The position numbers and the translations under genes were made by a program. This document shows, piece after piece, positions 11,601 to 23,271 of a stretch of 35,962 bases of DNA. Position 1 is the first letter of the stretch, and each line of letters begins with the position of its first letter. The notes below the pieces were generated by a model. The model did not search any database, was not told the DNA's origin, and saw only the letters and a program-made list of their open reading frames with translations. This stretch comes from Saccoglossus kowalevskii (taxonomy: Eukaryota; Hemichordata; Enteropneusta; Harrimaniidae): positions 196,241 to 232,202 of the forward strand of contig NW_003116463.1 in assembly GCF_000003605.2 (NCBI RefSeq), written 5' to 3'.

Positions 11601-14600
11601 CATCTATTGATGACACAAATGAGTCTGCCAGTAAACCAGACACACAGTCTGCTCTTGATAACAATTCAAAGCCTTCCAGTTCAGTTTCACTGCTAAACCC
11701 ACTCCCCCATGATAATACATGTAGTTCTGAGTCAAGTCTGAATACCACAGTTGATACTCTATCAGAAATACTAAGCAGTGAAATGACACATGGTTTAGAT
11801 GTCACATCTCCGGACCATCCACAGATATTCACTAAAATGTCCACAAGCTCCAGTGAAGATGAATACGAGAATAAGTTTGAAAAAACATTGCTTTTCTTTG
11901 AGACTATATCAGAGGAGGATGGAGAAGCATTTCAAGAAGAGGAAAAAAATGGAACGTATTTGAATTTGAAAAAGAATGATGTGAAACTAAAAGAGGATGT
12001 AGAAAACAACGATGTTAGTCGAATTTCAGAGACTCCATCAGAAAGTGAATCTCCGAAAGAAGCTTGCTTGGAATCTAGTAAAAATTCAGAGGATTCAAAT
12101 AACTCTGCAAGTGATTTCTTTTCTGCGGAGGAACATTTGTCTCACAGCAATAGAACAGATAACGCATTGGATATATCTGACACACCCAAGTCTGCGAATA
12201 TTAGAGCATGTCCTGATACATTGATTTTGAATGACAGTGTTGAACACCCTTGTAGTGTTGTATGCAAGCAAGAACCGCAAATCAATAAGGATTCAACAGA
12301 AAATAGTTGCCCGGATACACAAGTTTTAGAAAATCAGGATGAGCAAATACAATCTGGTCATAATGAACAATTAGGAAGAGCTTTTAGGAAGTTTCGCCCA
12401 TCACAAATTACAAGCTCTGATACTGTTTCTTTAGCTTCTGAAAATGTATCGTGCACAATGCTAAATAGTGGACAAACAACTCCAGATACAATAATTTTTA
12501 GGAATGATGATACTATTGCCATTTGTGATACTCGAGTCATTGATGATACTGCACAGGGTAACGTGAGAGAGTTAACAAACAAACTAGGTGGGTGGCGTTT
12601 AAAGAGAACTGTCTTCAATATGTCTGATCTGTTGACATCAGATGACACAGCAGATTATGAACCACTAACAGACAGGTACGCTGAACTTTCTGTGGAAAAA
12701 AAAACTATGACAAGCTCTCCTGGTCAATCTGCAGATGGTCCTGTCAGAAATCAAACAGTTGAATTTATATACACTGATTCAGATGCTGGAGCAACACTGA
12801 TAGAAAAAAGATGCCCTTCATCTTGTAGTAGCAGTGAAAACAGTTTGTTGTCAGGCAGTGTTAACTCATCTCTGGATCTAAGTTCTGATAACACTATCAT
12901 ATATGACTGGCAAAAGTACCAGACAGACACAAGCTTAGATGCTGAGAGTGAACCAGAAGCCAGGGTAGAAATACCAGTTTCATTGAACAAACTTACTAAT
13001 GAGCAGCTACGAAAAGAATTATTGAATCATGGCGAACTACCAGGACCTATTACGAGCTTTACAAGAGATGTGTACTTAGAGCTGTTGAATAAATTGAAAA
13101 AAGATGCAAGTCAACTAAAAATCAACCGTGACAACAGTAAAATATCAACTGCTGGTATGTATTATTTATATATCTCACCAATATAAAACACTGTATTTCT
13201 CCATTACATACAATACATTGTATTCTGATGTGATTTTAAGTGTATGCACTTTAATACAAAAAAACCTTCTATGAACTCTTTTTAGTTACCATGTACATGG
13301 AGAGAAAATGTTTAATGTAAATTAATAATTGGCACACTTTTTGATCTAAAACTAAAAGAAATATAAGAAAATGTATGGTTCAAAATGACAATGAAATGTG
13401 AAAATATTTGCACTGAATTTTAGGTGTGAAAAATAATGAAACTCAGAGGGTAAATATTCCTACTTTAATTTGTTCAAATGATGACTGTATACATATATGA
13501 TGACAACACTAAAACAGTGTAAAATAGCATTGTATTCTCCATACTAACAATATATGTATGTTTTTCTATCCAGGGTATTTCCATGAACTCTCCAGATGCA
13601 TCTTACAAAATCATTCTGTTCCTGATATGCAAGACGATGAGCAAAAGATGTCAAATCAGTTTGACCAACCAGATCCACTGAGGAAATGGCGTGAAGGAAC
13701 TCTCAAGTCTTCCTTCAACTATTTAATTCTAGATCCAAGAGTGACAAAGAATTTACCAGTCAGACATCACAATGGTCTCAATGAAACAGAGGCATTTAAA
13801 GTTTTCATATCAGCAATTTTTTACATTGGTAAAGGCAAGAGGGCCAGACCCTATGCTCATTTCTATGAAGCTCTTGAGCAATTAACAAATCCTCGATTGA
13901 GGGTAAGTATTCTTTTACTGTTGGTCCTCATTTTAGATCAACACTCCATAGTATGTTAACTTGTGATCAAGAAAACATGTGTTCTGAAACATTCGTTCAC
14001 GATAACTCAAACTGGTAACTAAAAAGGTAACATTTTTTGTATCAAATCATAAGTAATGCTGTTAGAACCTGAAAAAATATGTGTGTATGGTAGTAGTAGA
14101 TTATTTGTGTAATGTTTTGGTTTTTCTGGTGTCCATACCACCAATTTAATGTCAGCTCAATGGTTTTAGTTTTCAATAATTAAATCATAATTTAAATTAG
14201 AATTGAGTCAGTAGTCCAAGAAGAAAAATCAGAGGTGGATGACATTTTGGGGAACAAAAAAAACAGCACACTTCTGTGAGCATCAAAATTTTAGAAGCCA
14301 ATGAAATACAAAAATCTGCTAAATAAGTAGGTTCAAAGAACACATGCGACAGCAGCATAGAGAGTAAATGTAAACATGAATAAAATTTACGCGTTTACGT
14401 ACATAAACAAAATAGGCATGCTGTAGTAACTTTTGTGGTTACTGCTGTGTTTCATATTTGTACAAAACACAAATACCGGTATGTGGAATTTAAGAGTACA
14501 ATATACGTGCTGACTGACAAAATGTATTTTGATTAATCATGTTTCTAAACACATTGTAATGTAAAATGACTACTTTTCACTGGGTTTAAATTTCGCTGAT

Positions 14601-15864
14601 TTACCATTTCAGGCATATTCAGTGGGTTTTAAATTCACGGTTTTATCATTTAGATAATGTGTCCTATGCCAAATTTTACATATTCACTGGGTTTTAATTT
14701 AGCGCATTTTCCTGTCAGCGGAATAAGCGAAATTAAAACCCAGTGAATAATTAGCCCCTTTACAGTATTATGACAGAACTGTTTATCTATCCTCACGGAA
14801 GGAAAATTGAATGTTGAGTGTAAATTGTGTATCAGAGATATGACAAACATCATCGTATCGTCAGCTGTCAATAGCAAATTACTTTGCAACTAAGACACCA
14901 CAGTAGCCATCACTTGTATTTACAACCCCACTTACGCTATCAGGATGGTGAAATGTCTTTACATTATGTAGATGCTTTTTACTTTTTACTTCTGTCCACT
15001 CAAGGAAGCATGTAATATATTTTTTATGTCAATGCCACACAAAAAAATTGGAGTTCATTATTCAGATCATGTGTGGTTCATGACATAATTGGAAAAAAGC
15101 TGGTGCAATCATTGCCATACTGCTTTTTCAAGTCAGTGTTGTGTCAAATAAATACCAGCTGGGTTATCATGTTGAGTATGCTGCTATTTCTAATCTATAA
15201 TTTGTCATCTTACAGCCAACCAAAAAGGTACAGCATATAACTGATATATGGCAGCTTGGGTTGGGTGTTGTATCCTTGCATTGCTTCCAAAGTGTCATAC
15301 CAGTGGAAGCTTACACCAGGGAAGCATGTATGGTAGATTGTATTGGTAAGTAACTATTGATGACAAAATTGAAATAAGAATTCATGACACTGATCATGTA
15401 CTAGCCTTACACATCATGTAGCACATTTGCACATGCATCTGCTTCATAATCTGATTCAAAATGGCTGATCATCATTTTCATATGTTAGAAATGCATTATG
15501 AATGTCATGGACGAAGAAAATTGTATGAATAAACTGGCTCCAATTTGTATCATGTTTGTCACACAAGTGTAAATAATTATTTGTTGACAATCACTTATCA
15601 TAGATGTATAATGACAGGTCCCTCTCATTTTTGCTACCTCAGTACCATTATATACTGTGATTTGATGAACATCCAGAATATTACTTTTCAGGTTTATCAA
15701 GGTTAACCAATGCTAAGAAAGGTGACTATTATGGGATAGCAGCCACATGGTCAGCATCCAAGAAAAGGCAGATGGGAGTCTTCCTCTTGCATAAAGCATT
15801 CAAGATCTTCCTAGTTGAAGGAGAACGGCAGATTAGGCCTGCAGACATCAGAAAAGGACAGTAA
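8684..15864 (+). CDS. ANKLE1: ANKLE1: ankyrin repeat, LEM and GIY-YIG endonuclease
   Basis: Seven coding exons join in frame: 8684-8745, 9193-9339, 10430-10665, 11157-13154, 13574-13902, 15216-15345 and 15692-15864, all GT-AG, giving 1024 residues. The family is a nuclear or cytoplasmic DNA endonuclease; the worm homologue LEM-3 acts on chromatin bridges at cell division (known). Ankyrin repeats span about residues 22-130 (SPFHIAV, TPLHVAAMWG). Residues 150-750, all in exon 4, are Ser/Asp/Glu-rich and likely disordered. The LEM domain is about 755-798. The GIY-YIG nuclease starts with FNYLIL (862-867), has FYIGKGKRARPYAH (897-910) and runs to about 1000. The start is ATG 8684 (GCTATGG), since it precedes the first ankyrin helix and matches the family's short exon 1. 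Human ANKLE1 is about 615 residues, so exon 4 is greatly expanded. No frame break was seen. Its neighbour ABHD8 is convergent. Confidence 0.95.
9057..9087. repeat. Perfect 11-bp hairpin in ANKLE1 intron 1
   Basis: CATAGACCCTC (9057-9067) and GAGGGTCTATG (9077-9087) are exact complements around TAACAGTTG, which is itself nearly self-complementary. It resembles palindromic MITE cores; no target duplication was identified. Confidence 0.75.
9474..9517. repeat. Nested hairpin in ANKLE1 intron 2
   Basis: The inner arms CCTCTATCA (9481-9489) and TGATAGAGG (9498-9506) are perfect. The outer arms CACAGT (9474-9479) and ACTGTG (9512-9517) extend the fold after short bulges. No coding role. Confidence 0.7.
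13375..13458 (+). repeat. Dispersed repeat copy in ANKLE1 intron 4
   Basis: Shares AAATGTGAAAATATTTG, then a variable AATTTTA, GGTG(T/G)GAAAAATA, ACTCA(G/A)AG GGTTAAATAT blocks with 22270-22345 in the same orientation. A more decayed relative, in reverse orientation, may lie at 29138-29350 (TTTAACCTTT...). Confidence 0.65.
14559..14765. mobile_element. TA-flanked MITE, 207 bp, in ANKLE1 intron 5
   Basis: The left end (from 14559: ATGTAAAATGACTAC, then TTCACTGGGTTTAAATTTCGCT) matches the reverse complement of the right end (CTGTAAAGGGGCTAATTATTCACTGGG...) over about 45 bp. TA borders both ends. Within it, 14681-14704 and 14726-14749 form a nearly perfect 24-bp hairpin, and TTCACTGGGTTTTAA occurs three times directly and once inverted. 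There is no coding capacity. It is related to 1105-1315. Confidence 0.8.
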
Positions 15865-16421
15865 AAGTGTACCCTGTTTAAAATGTACTTGGCTCCTCAG
15901 AGAACCTCAAAACTGATTTATATTTGACAGGTGAAAAATTCAGTCATATTTGTTCTCTGTGTCTTCCACTAAAAGTACAATAGTTTTAGCCATGGTGGCT
16001 AGTACTGTTTAATTTTTCTTTTCCTAGTTACCAACGAATTGAAGTATGCTAATGTTAGCGATACATTTCATATTAAGCAATATATTTTCCTGATGTTAAA
16101 TTTTATGGATGGTGAGATGTTTTTAAATGGTGACAATTTTCACAGTATAATCATGGTTAGCAATTAATTTTAGCCATTGATGGTGAAATTGAAAAAATTT
16201 GTTGTCGCTAAATCTAAATGTAGTTTTCCATTAGCTGGGCCATTATGTCGACCATTGAACAATCCATGAAGTACATACTGAATGTCAGGCAGTGCGTCGT
16301 GTTTACTAATTTATACATCTCGGACTTTTTTGTAGTCTTTCCATGGTATCTTAAAAATAGTTCCTGCATCAATGGAGAACAAAATCATGTGCAATATTTT
16401 ATACCAAGTGTCTAATGTGTA
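15865..16421. other. 3' flank of ANKLE1
   Basis: No exon is seen. ANKLE1 probably ends its 3' UTR here or further right. The nearest canonical AATAAA on the plus strand that I noticed is near 17128, with ATTAAA near 16694, so the cleavage site is not fixed. Confidence 0.45.
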
Positions 16422-16588
16422 CTGTGCTTTCTCTGTTTGAGGCGCATCTCCAATAGAGGTCCATAGGCCAAAATATTGTCAGTGTTTTGGTGGATTTATC
16501 AAACTTTAATTCATGGAGCTATAATTATACCAACCTTTTTCATACATCATTTACATGAGCACATGCACTTCTAAGAGAGCAAATACAG
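16422..16588. mobile_element. TA-flanked MITE with CTGTATTTGCTC-type ends, 167 bp
   Basis: The right end, read on the minus strand, is TA|CTGTATTTGCTCTCTTAGAAGTGCATG. The left end is TA|CTGTGCTTTCTCTGTTTGAGGCGCATC, a match of about 70 percent. The same terminal sequence recurs at 18604-18741 and in part at 30447. No open frame. Confidence 0.65.
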
Positions 16589-17391
16589 TATTTCATTGTA
16601 CATGGTAACCTGTATTATTACAGATTGTTTTAAAAATATAAAGAAACATTTTTGGACTTATGTTGCTGTTAAATGTTTTGGTATAAGCATGGGTATTAAA
16701 ACTTAAACAAATTTATTTTGTTATTAGTAGTATTAAAACAAATTACATGTAGCTGCCTATGGGCATTCATATAATGAATAACCATTATTAAAACACTATG
16801 GTCTATTATTACAACAGAACACCATTTATTATTACAGCAGGGTAACAAGCTCACTTGATAACACTTATTGATTACCCATTTTGCACATGTTATATAAATT
16901 TCAAACAAACTTTTTTTTTTATTATATATAAATGAATTTTTGTGTTTCAGGACAAAACAAACATTGAGAATGCATGATCCTCTTTCTGTATTAAATACAA
17001 AATCCATCACTCTGGTACTAGCGATTCACAGTTATGGGGATTATTTGTGGCTATAGTGATGTATATTCTGTTGTATTTGGTTCACTGCAATGGGCAACCA
17101 AATTCCAGCATTATACTGAATTCAAACAAATAAATAATGTGAGGTTTATCAGAGAAATGCATGTTAATGCATTTTTTAACCACTTTATGCAAAACTATCG
17201 GTATTGAAAATTGGATCAGACCATGAAACAACAATGTTGCAGCGCACATTTTATCTCTTAATATATTTTATGTTTAGCAATAGAATGGTGATGCATAAAC
17301 TGTATTAGTCATTTTTAGTGATTTTTTCCCCCATTGCATAAATATAGTGCATAACACAATTCAACAACCCTGAACTGCAATTTGTGCAGTG

Positions 17392-17407
17392 CCCCCCCCC
17401 CCCCCCC
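17392..17407. repeat. Poly-C tract, 16 bp
   Basis: Sixteen uninterrupted C after CAGTG in the 3' flank of ANKLE1. A slippage-prone site in which length is uncertain. Confidence 0.9.
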
Positions 17408-17639
17408 ACATCAAGGTTGTATAAAAAATGTCTTTAATGTAAAGTGGACAATTTTAATCTTGAAATGACATCCTGAATGTCTAAGCACTGGACTAACTTG
17501 TATCTTGTGTATGCAGTGAACTAACTTGTAGGAATCAAAGTTGTATACACACAGCCAGTAGACTGCAAGTACAATCATAGATTAAAATTCCAACATGTCA
17601 GACACAGATTTCAGGCAGTTAAATATCAAACTTTCTGTG

Positions 17640-18060
17640 GACAATTGAATAAAGTTTTTAGAAACTAGTATTAGTCAGAAATCAGCACAGACATGAATAA
17701 AATCAAAATGGCTGCCAGTCGATCATTTTTGTTCAGATTTCAAAAAGAAATTGATGTGCAGCTGTAACCCAATATGCATGATCATGATACAAAGTTTGAA
17801 TGAAATCTTTGAGAAACAGTTTCGGACATGCTTACAGACTGATTTAATGATTTTAGACAAAATGGCTGTCAGTTAGATCAAATCACAAAATAACAAAACT
17901 TACAGAACTATCTGTGAGGATAGTACTTCTATTCAAACTTTAATCTGAATCAGACAATGTATTAGTCTAGAATCAGCAGAGACATGAATAAAAACAAAAT
18001 GGCCGCCAGCCGACCATTGATAGACTAAAAAACGGTGACATTTCTGACAGCTTTCTGAAT
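17640..18060. repeat. Degenerate repeat with AAAATGGCYGCCAG core
   Basis: AAAATGGCTGCCAGTCGATCA (17707), AAAATGGCTGTCAGTTAGATC (17861) and AAAATGGCCGCCAGCCGACCA (17996) recur in one orientation, with GAATCAGCAGAGACATGAATAAAA-type blocks before the first and third. The unit size is about 135-165 bp. The first two copies show decay. Confidence 0.7.
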
Positions 18061-18603
18061 ATATATACACACAACATGTCTTGATTACACATATTTGGAT
18101 TTTTAACTTGCCTCATTTTAAAATTCATAAAAGAGAAAGTTTGGTGATTCCTGTCTGTGTGTTTGTTCTACAGACATCTCAAAAAACATATTTGAAGAAC
18201 CGGTAGATTTATTGCATTTACTGTGCTTATGCATAATGCTCCTTTTCATCACATTGCTTAGTGGGAATCGAACAGACTGACTCAGTTTTGATTTTATGTT
18301 TTTATTAGATAATTTCTTTAAAGAAATGACCTCACTGGTAAGCATAAAGTTTTCTGAGGATGCGGAAATGCAGAGCTGGAACTTCGATATTACACCCAAT
18401 TTCAAAGCTATAATTTGTTTAAATTGATTGAAATTTTGAAAAATATTGAAGGGTATCGAGACATGCTTTCATACACTTTAGGGCCCTGGAAAAGCAATAA
18501 ATTCATGACCTAAATACTATAAATGGGCAATGCAGAAACAAGATAAGCCAATGCGTAGTTCAGCCTGACATACTATATTGTCTGATTTATCAGGAACTGG
18601 GTA

Positions 18604-18741
18604 CTATATCTGCTCAATTAGTAACACATGCACTTTCATAATTGACAGGTCTATTTATAGTCAAAATAAGTTTTATTTTAATGATCCAGCATACAATAAA
18701 TAATTTTTGGTTTATGTGCACTTCTAATAGAGCAAATATGG
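18604..18741. mobile_element. TA-flanked MITE with CTATATCTGCTC-type ends, 138 bp
   Basis: TACTATATCTGCTCAATTAG (18602-18621) matches the reverse complement of 18724-18743 at 17 of 20 positions, with TA at each border. The inner part of the left end (AGTAACACATGCACTT...GACAGGTCTATT) is shared with 30447-30515. It belongs with 16422-16588. Confidence 0.75.
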
Positions 18742-19820
18742 TATTACAAAAAATACACATGCTTATGTAAATGCCATCATGGTTTCATTATCTGCACCAG
18801 TGAAATGGATTGAATCTCAATTCTCTCAAGATTTAACGTTAAGCTTTAAAGACTATATGTAGCATTGTACGATCTGAAACCACTTTGTAGGTCCATGACT
18901 TCAGCCTTCTCATCTGAATTTATTCAGAAAATGCTCAATGAAAGCTGTAGAATTCCTATTTCTGTCAAATTTGGTACAAATATGACTGACTGGAAGCTAT
19001 TTTTAACTTGAAATTCGTCAAAATAGAATGTATTCACAACCATTTCTCTAAGATGATAGTCTATGATCACTTAGTGTGATGGCAATACATATTACGTTGC
19101 AGGTTTTGTGATCTGATTAAATATGGCAGACCAGTGGCCATTTTAGGTTAAAAAATAACTTCTATTTGTGAAAACAGTACACATATATGGTAATACAAAC
19201 AAATTACAAAACAGTTCAAACAATAATAATTATGAAGTACACACTGGTTTGTGATATTCTGAAGAATCATGAATTAACATTGATATGCGTATGATATTGA
19301 TAAACACCTGAGTTTTTGAATTTTCATGTGTAAATGTAGTGGATCGTGGCATGTCTTCATTGGTAGTCATGATAATATTATCAGGCTTAAGATATATAAA
19401 TGTTTCAAAATGGACGGCATTCATAATAGTAATGTACAATTTTTACAAAACTCATCAGTAATTGGACTTACTGAACTTCAATGAACACAATATAAATAAC
19501 TTCTCTCTAGCATGATGGTATTTCATCTATGGACTGTAATCGTGTCATTGTCAGTATCCTCAATATTATCTACTGGTGATACCGATAGATATTCAGCCAA
19601 ATATTTGTTTTGCATTAAATCTTCAAGTCCTCCCCATGATTTAAATGGTCCAACACATAATATTCATAATTCATTAATTTTAATAGTAGACATATGGTAC
19701 ACAGTGTGGACATCAGCAAAGCGTACAAACTCTTGGCAGCAAGTAGCTATGACACCAGTACACTGATGCTGGTCACAACTGATTAATATTCCCAGTTAAA
19801 CTTTGCAGCAAAATCAACAT
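18742..19820. other. Gene-free stretch between ANKLE1 and ABHD8
   Basis: No exon on either strand could be supported. It is AT-rich with short open frames that have no recognisable homology. Confidence 0.5.
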
Positions 19821-19826
19821 TTTATT
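19821..19826 (-). terminator. ABHD8: Candidate polyadenylation signal of ABHD8
   Basis: AATAAA on the minus strand (TTTATT on the plus strand), about 105 bases downstream of the ABHD8 stop codon at 19931. Confidence 0.5.
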
Positions 19827-19930
19827 AATACAGACTGAACAGAAGTTCTGAGGATTATACTCCGAAACAAGCAAATGTTACACAAGGTTGACAATGGCAG
19901 TGAAGTACATAAACACTGGCAGTAGTTCTA

Positions 19931-22900
19931 TTAATAAATTGATTTAGATTCCCTTCGGCATGAGGATTTGGATAACACACGTCTTGGCGTTCTTCTTCTA
20001 CTGCTCTCACCTTTGGTAATAAATTCAAGAATATAATTATTAACCATATCTGGACTTTCCATCATCACCATATGACCTACATCATCTATAATTTTGAGAT
20101 CAGAACCAAATATCGTCTGAAATAGAAAAAACATTGTTAATGGTGACATTGAACTATGGTTTTATGCAGGTTTTCACAAGACACCTGATACATAATAGAG
20201 AACATAATTGACATTTGTCAGGTTTAAGATTGGGACAAAAATAGACAAATTTTTTGAGTGAAAACTGACTCAAATTTTGTCTGTTGGCTTCAAAATTCGG
20301 GTTCACTTCCAGAAATATTAAAGATTATAAAAAAAAGTGCAGACAAATTTGGGCGAGAAAGTCTGGTGGTGAAAAATTTAAATGAAGCAATAAACCACTG
20401 CCAAAGGTGGGCCTTCTACAAGATTTTACACAATCTACAACATACATGTATACACACACACACGCATGAATGAGTGGATTGTAAAATCAAGTTACGCTAA
20501 CTTCAATTTTTATTGTAATTCTGAAACATGGAAAAAACTTTAAAGCATAAAAAACCATGTACAAATATGATATTGCAATCTTGAGGCCTACTTTACTATG
20601 GCTTCGTAATTAAAAATATGCTTTTGTCCAATCAGAACTACATATTTGAGCAATTGAAATGCTAGTATAATATAATGGGAAATAAACAATGGAGATGAGT
20701 TTCTGTCAAGTTGAGCTGTTGAAAATAGCTCCCATAAATGTTTGGATTAATGTGAATATTAAGTACAGCATTGATTTTATGTCATAAATATAATAAATTA
20801 TGAGTATGTTTTCATCCAGGACAGGTTAAACTACACAAACCAGAATACATGATGATCTTGCTGGCTGGGTTACAAAACATGGGCATTTAATGATAGTGTT
20901 ACAAAGACAAAGCTTCAATTCTCTCAGAACCTACCTCTTTCATCCAATCCACTTCATCCAAGGTGACAAATGTATCATTTCTTCCATGGATAAGTAAAGT
21001 GGAAGGAACTATTTCACTATGGTATTCCTCGTTACCTTCAATCCATATCTGACCCTGCATTGTTCCCCTTAGTACATATGTGGGTACATCAAATGCTTTC
21101 ACTTTAATGTCCTCACTCAACTTGGAATTACGAGTAAATGCTTGCCTGTAAGAAATGAGTGATAGTCCTATCAGCATTAAATATGGCAATTGTATTGACT
21201 ATACGATTTAGTGTAGAAGTTTGATAATCATATGCTGCTATCATGAATATTCAAATATATTCTGTGTTTCGCAAAACAGATCCAGTTTCATACAAAATAA
21301 GATACACATACATAGAAAACTCAAGAAATCTTTTGAAATTACTTGCATATAATTATCTGATATTTTAAAAGTAAAGTTAAATATGACTAATAATGAAATA
21401 AATGAATGGATTTTGTAAATGGTAATAATAAACTATAGAATGGAAATAAACCCTTCGTTCACTGTCACATGGTTAGAGTAAAAAAATACATGAAAGTCAT
21501 TTATTGTGTTAATCACATACTAGTCGTCTCTCTGTATGTTTTGGGGAAATAGATATTAGACACTAAACCTAGGTGTGCATTTATCAACAAGGGTGTAGAT
21601 TAAATCCCCAATGATGGAGAAAACTTGTTTATAAATAACACTAAATGTACATATGTGACTATATTGAAACTTACCCAGTGAATCTATCAAGGAGACATGA
21701 CTGGATGCATGCTAGTATACATGATGGCAAACAGAACACATGACAAGATTCTGGATACAATGGTAATGGACCACCTCCACTGATTAAAATCAGTTTGGTT
21801 ACTTTCAAATATCTCTCCTTTGCAATCTTGGTGCAAAATGAGGCTCTAAAGAACAGATAGAAAGTACATGTATGTATAATTTAATAGCACATATAGTAAA
21901 ACATAGTTTACCTTTAATAATTTTAATAATAGGCTGTCCACAACAGTATAGGTCATTTCACTGGTCATTTTGTATATGTTTCCAAAGTCTCCTGATCATA
22001 GACTACATCCTGTCTATGTAATAACAGAATAATAATCTTGTTCTTACCAGTATCTAACAAAATTAGGGGAGTCATACTATCCAGAAAATATTCTATTAAC
22101 CATTAGAGCGACATTGTCAACTTTTGGCACCATTTACAAAATTATTCTGTATAGTCTGCGTCTCTCTACATGAAATGTTGATAAAAACTGACAAATCTTT
22201 TGATCAAAATCTTAAAGCAATATCTGAGCATGTCTGTAAGTTCCAAATGATGATGAAATTTAGTAAAAATTTTACAAAATGTGAAAATATTTGTACTACA
22301 ATTTTATGGGTGGGAAAAATATCTGCCACTCAAAGGGTTAAATATCATGCTCAAGTCCTAGAATCTCTAGAATCTCAAATGAATGTACTACAAACATCAC
22401 CAGTGAAAAATTGAAATCATTTAGCATTTTGACTTACCCATAGGAATGGCCAACAAGAATATTCATCCGTCCATAATACCTATCAAATATTTCCAATAAA
22501 TCTAATGCAAGATTTGTAAATGAATAGTTAGATTCATCACTTGGTGTTGCACTGAACCCATGTCCAAGTAAGTCTGGGGCAACAACATTATAACCATGAC
22601 TGGAAAAAAAATGTAACTGCGATGTCCATATATCCGATGACCCACCAACACCATGGATGAAGAATATGACAGTGTCTGAGCGAGATTTTGTTAGCATTCG
22701 TCTTTGAGACTCTGCTGATCTTGGAGACATTTCAATTCCAGCAATGCTTGTTGGAGTCCTCCTTCCGAAGTCAGGGGAATTTGCATTTTCTATAGTTTGT
22801 ATGTCTTTCACAGTTGATTCAGGTTTACTGCTTGATTCTAAAGTATTTGAAGATAGTTCATCCTCTGTACTTGTCTTTTTATTTGTAATATAATGCTTTG

Positions 22901-23108
22901 TGGGGTCTTCTTGTATAATATGGCTATCGTTGGTTTTCCTGTTGGGTGCTGAATTGTTTTCAGTGATGGCATTGATTTTCTGTACTCGTACTATTCTGCC
23001 TGGACGGATTTCAACCAGTTCATAAGTGTCATATGTTCCTGGTTGAGGTACAATTTTGTGATGTCTCCTGACACAACACTCATGGCTATTCATATTGGTC
23101 ACCAGCAT
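19931..23108 (-). CDS. ABHD8: ABHD8: alpha/beta hydrolase domain protein 8
   Basis: Four coding exons on the minus strand (23108-22438 within an exon starting at 23125, then 21845-21675, 21145-20935 and 20116-19931) join in frame to 412 residues, against about 439 in human. The N-terminal part has a [16 protein letters not shown] stretch matching human YTFVEVKPGRVLRVK, then a variable Ser/Thr-rich linker (about 45-145). The alpha/beta hydrolase fold has the oxyanion-loop HG (152-153, IHGVGG), the nucleophile elbow GHSYG with Ser222, acid Asp338 (HGRND) and His366 (DVGHMVM), so the triad is complete. The substrate is not firmly known for the family. The reading frame is open upstream of ATG 23108 only to the splice acceptor at 23126, and the likely upstream exon gives a stop in frame, so 23108 is chosen. 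All introns are GT-AG. It is convergent with ANKLE1 and divergent from MRPL34. Confidence 0.93.
22270..22345 (+). repeat. Dispersed repeat copy in ABHD8 intron
   Basis: Same family as 13375-13458, in the intron between the first two coding exons. Shared blocks are AAATGTGAAAATATTTG, GGGAAAAATAT and ACTCAAAGGGTTAAATAT. Confidence 0.65.
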
Positions 23109-23184
23109 TGAATCAAAATTATCAACTACAAAAAAAAAAAAAAAAGTTATTTACCTGAGAATTCAGTTAAGTAAAATTCATTGA

Positions 23185-23271
23185 GATGGTTGACCTGAGT
23201 GATGTCATAGACTAGTATTATCCATGAAGCAAAGGATAATACAGCCCATGATGCCACAAGTGTCAACCAGG
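23185..23271. repeat. Imperfect 85-bp palindrome in the ABHD8 5' intron
   Basis: GTATTATCC (23215-23223) and GGATAATAC (23234-23242) are exact complements. Further out GGTTGAC (23188-23194) and GTCAACC (23262-23268) also pair, with partial pairing between. This looks like a small fold-back MITE. Confidence 0.7.

Noticed and set aside
18250-18290. GGGAATCGAAC as a tRNA or SINE B-box
   Set aside because: No matching A-box or cloverleaf around it.
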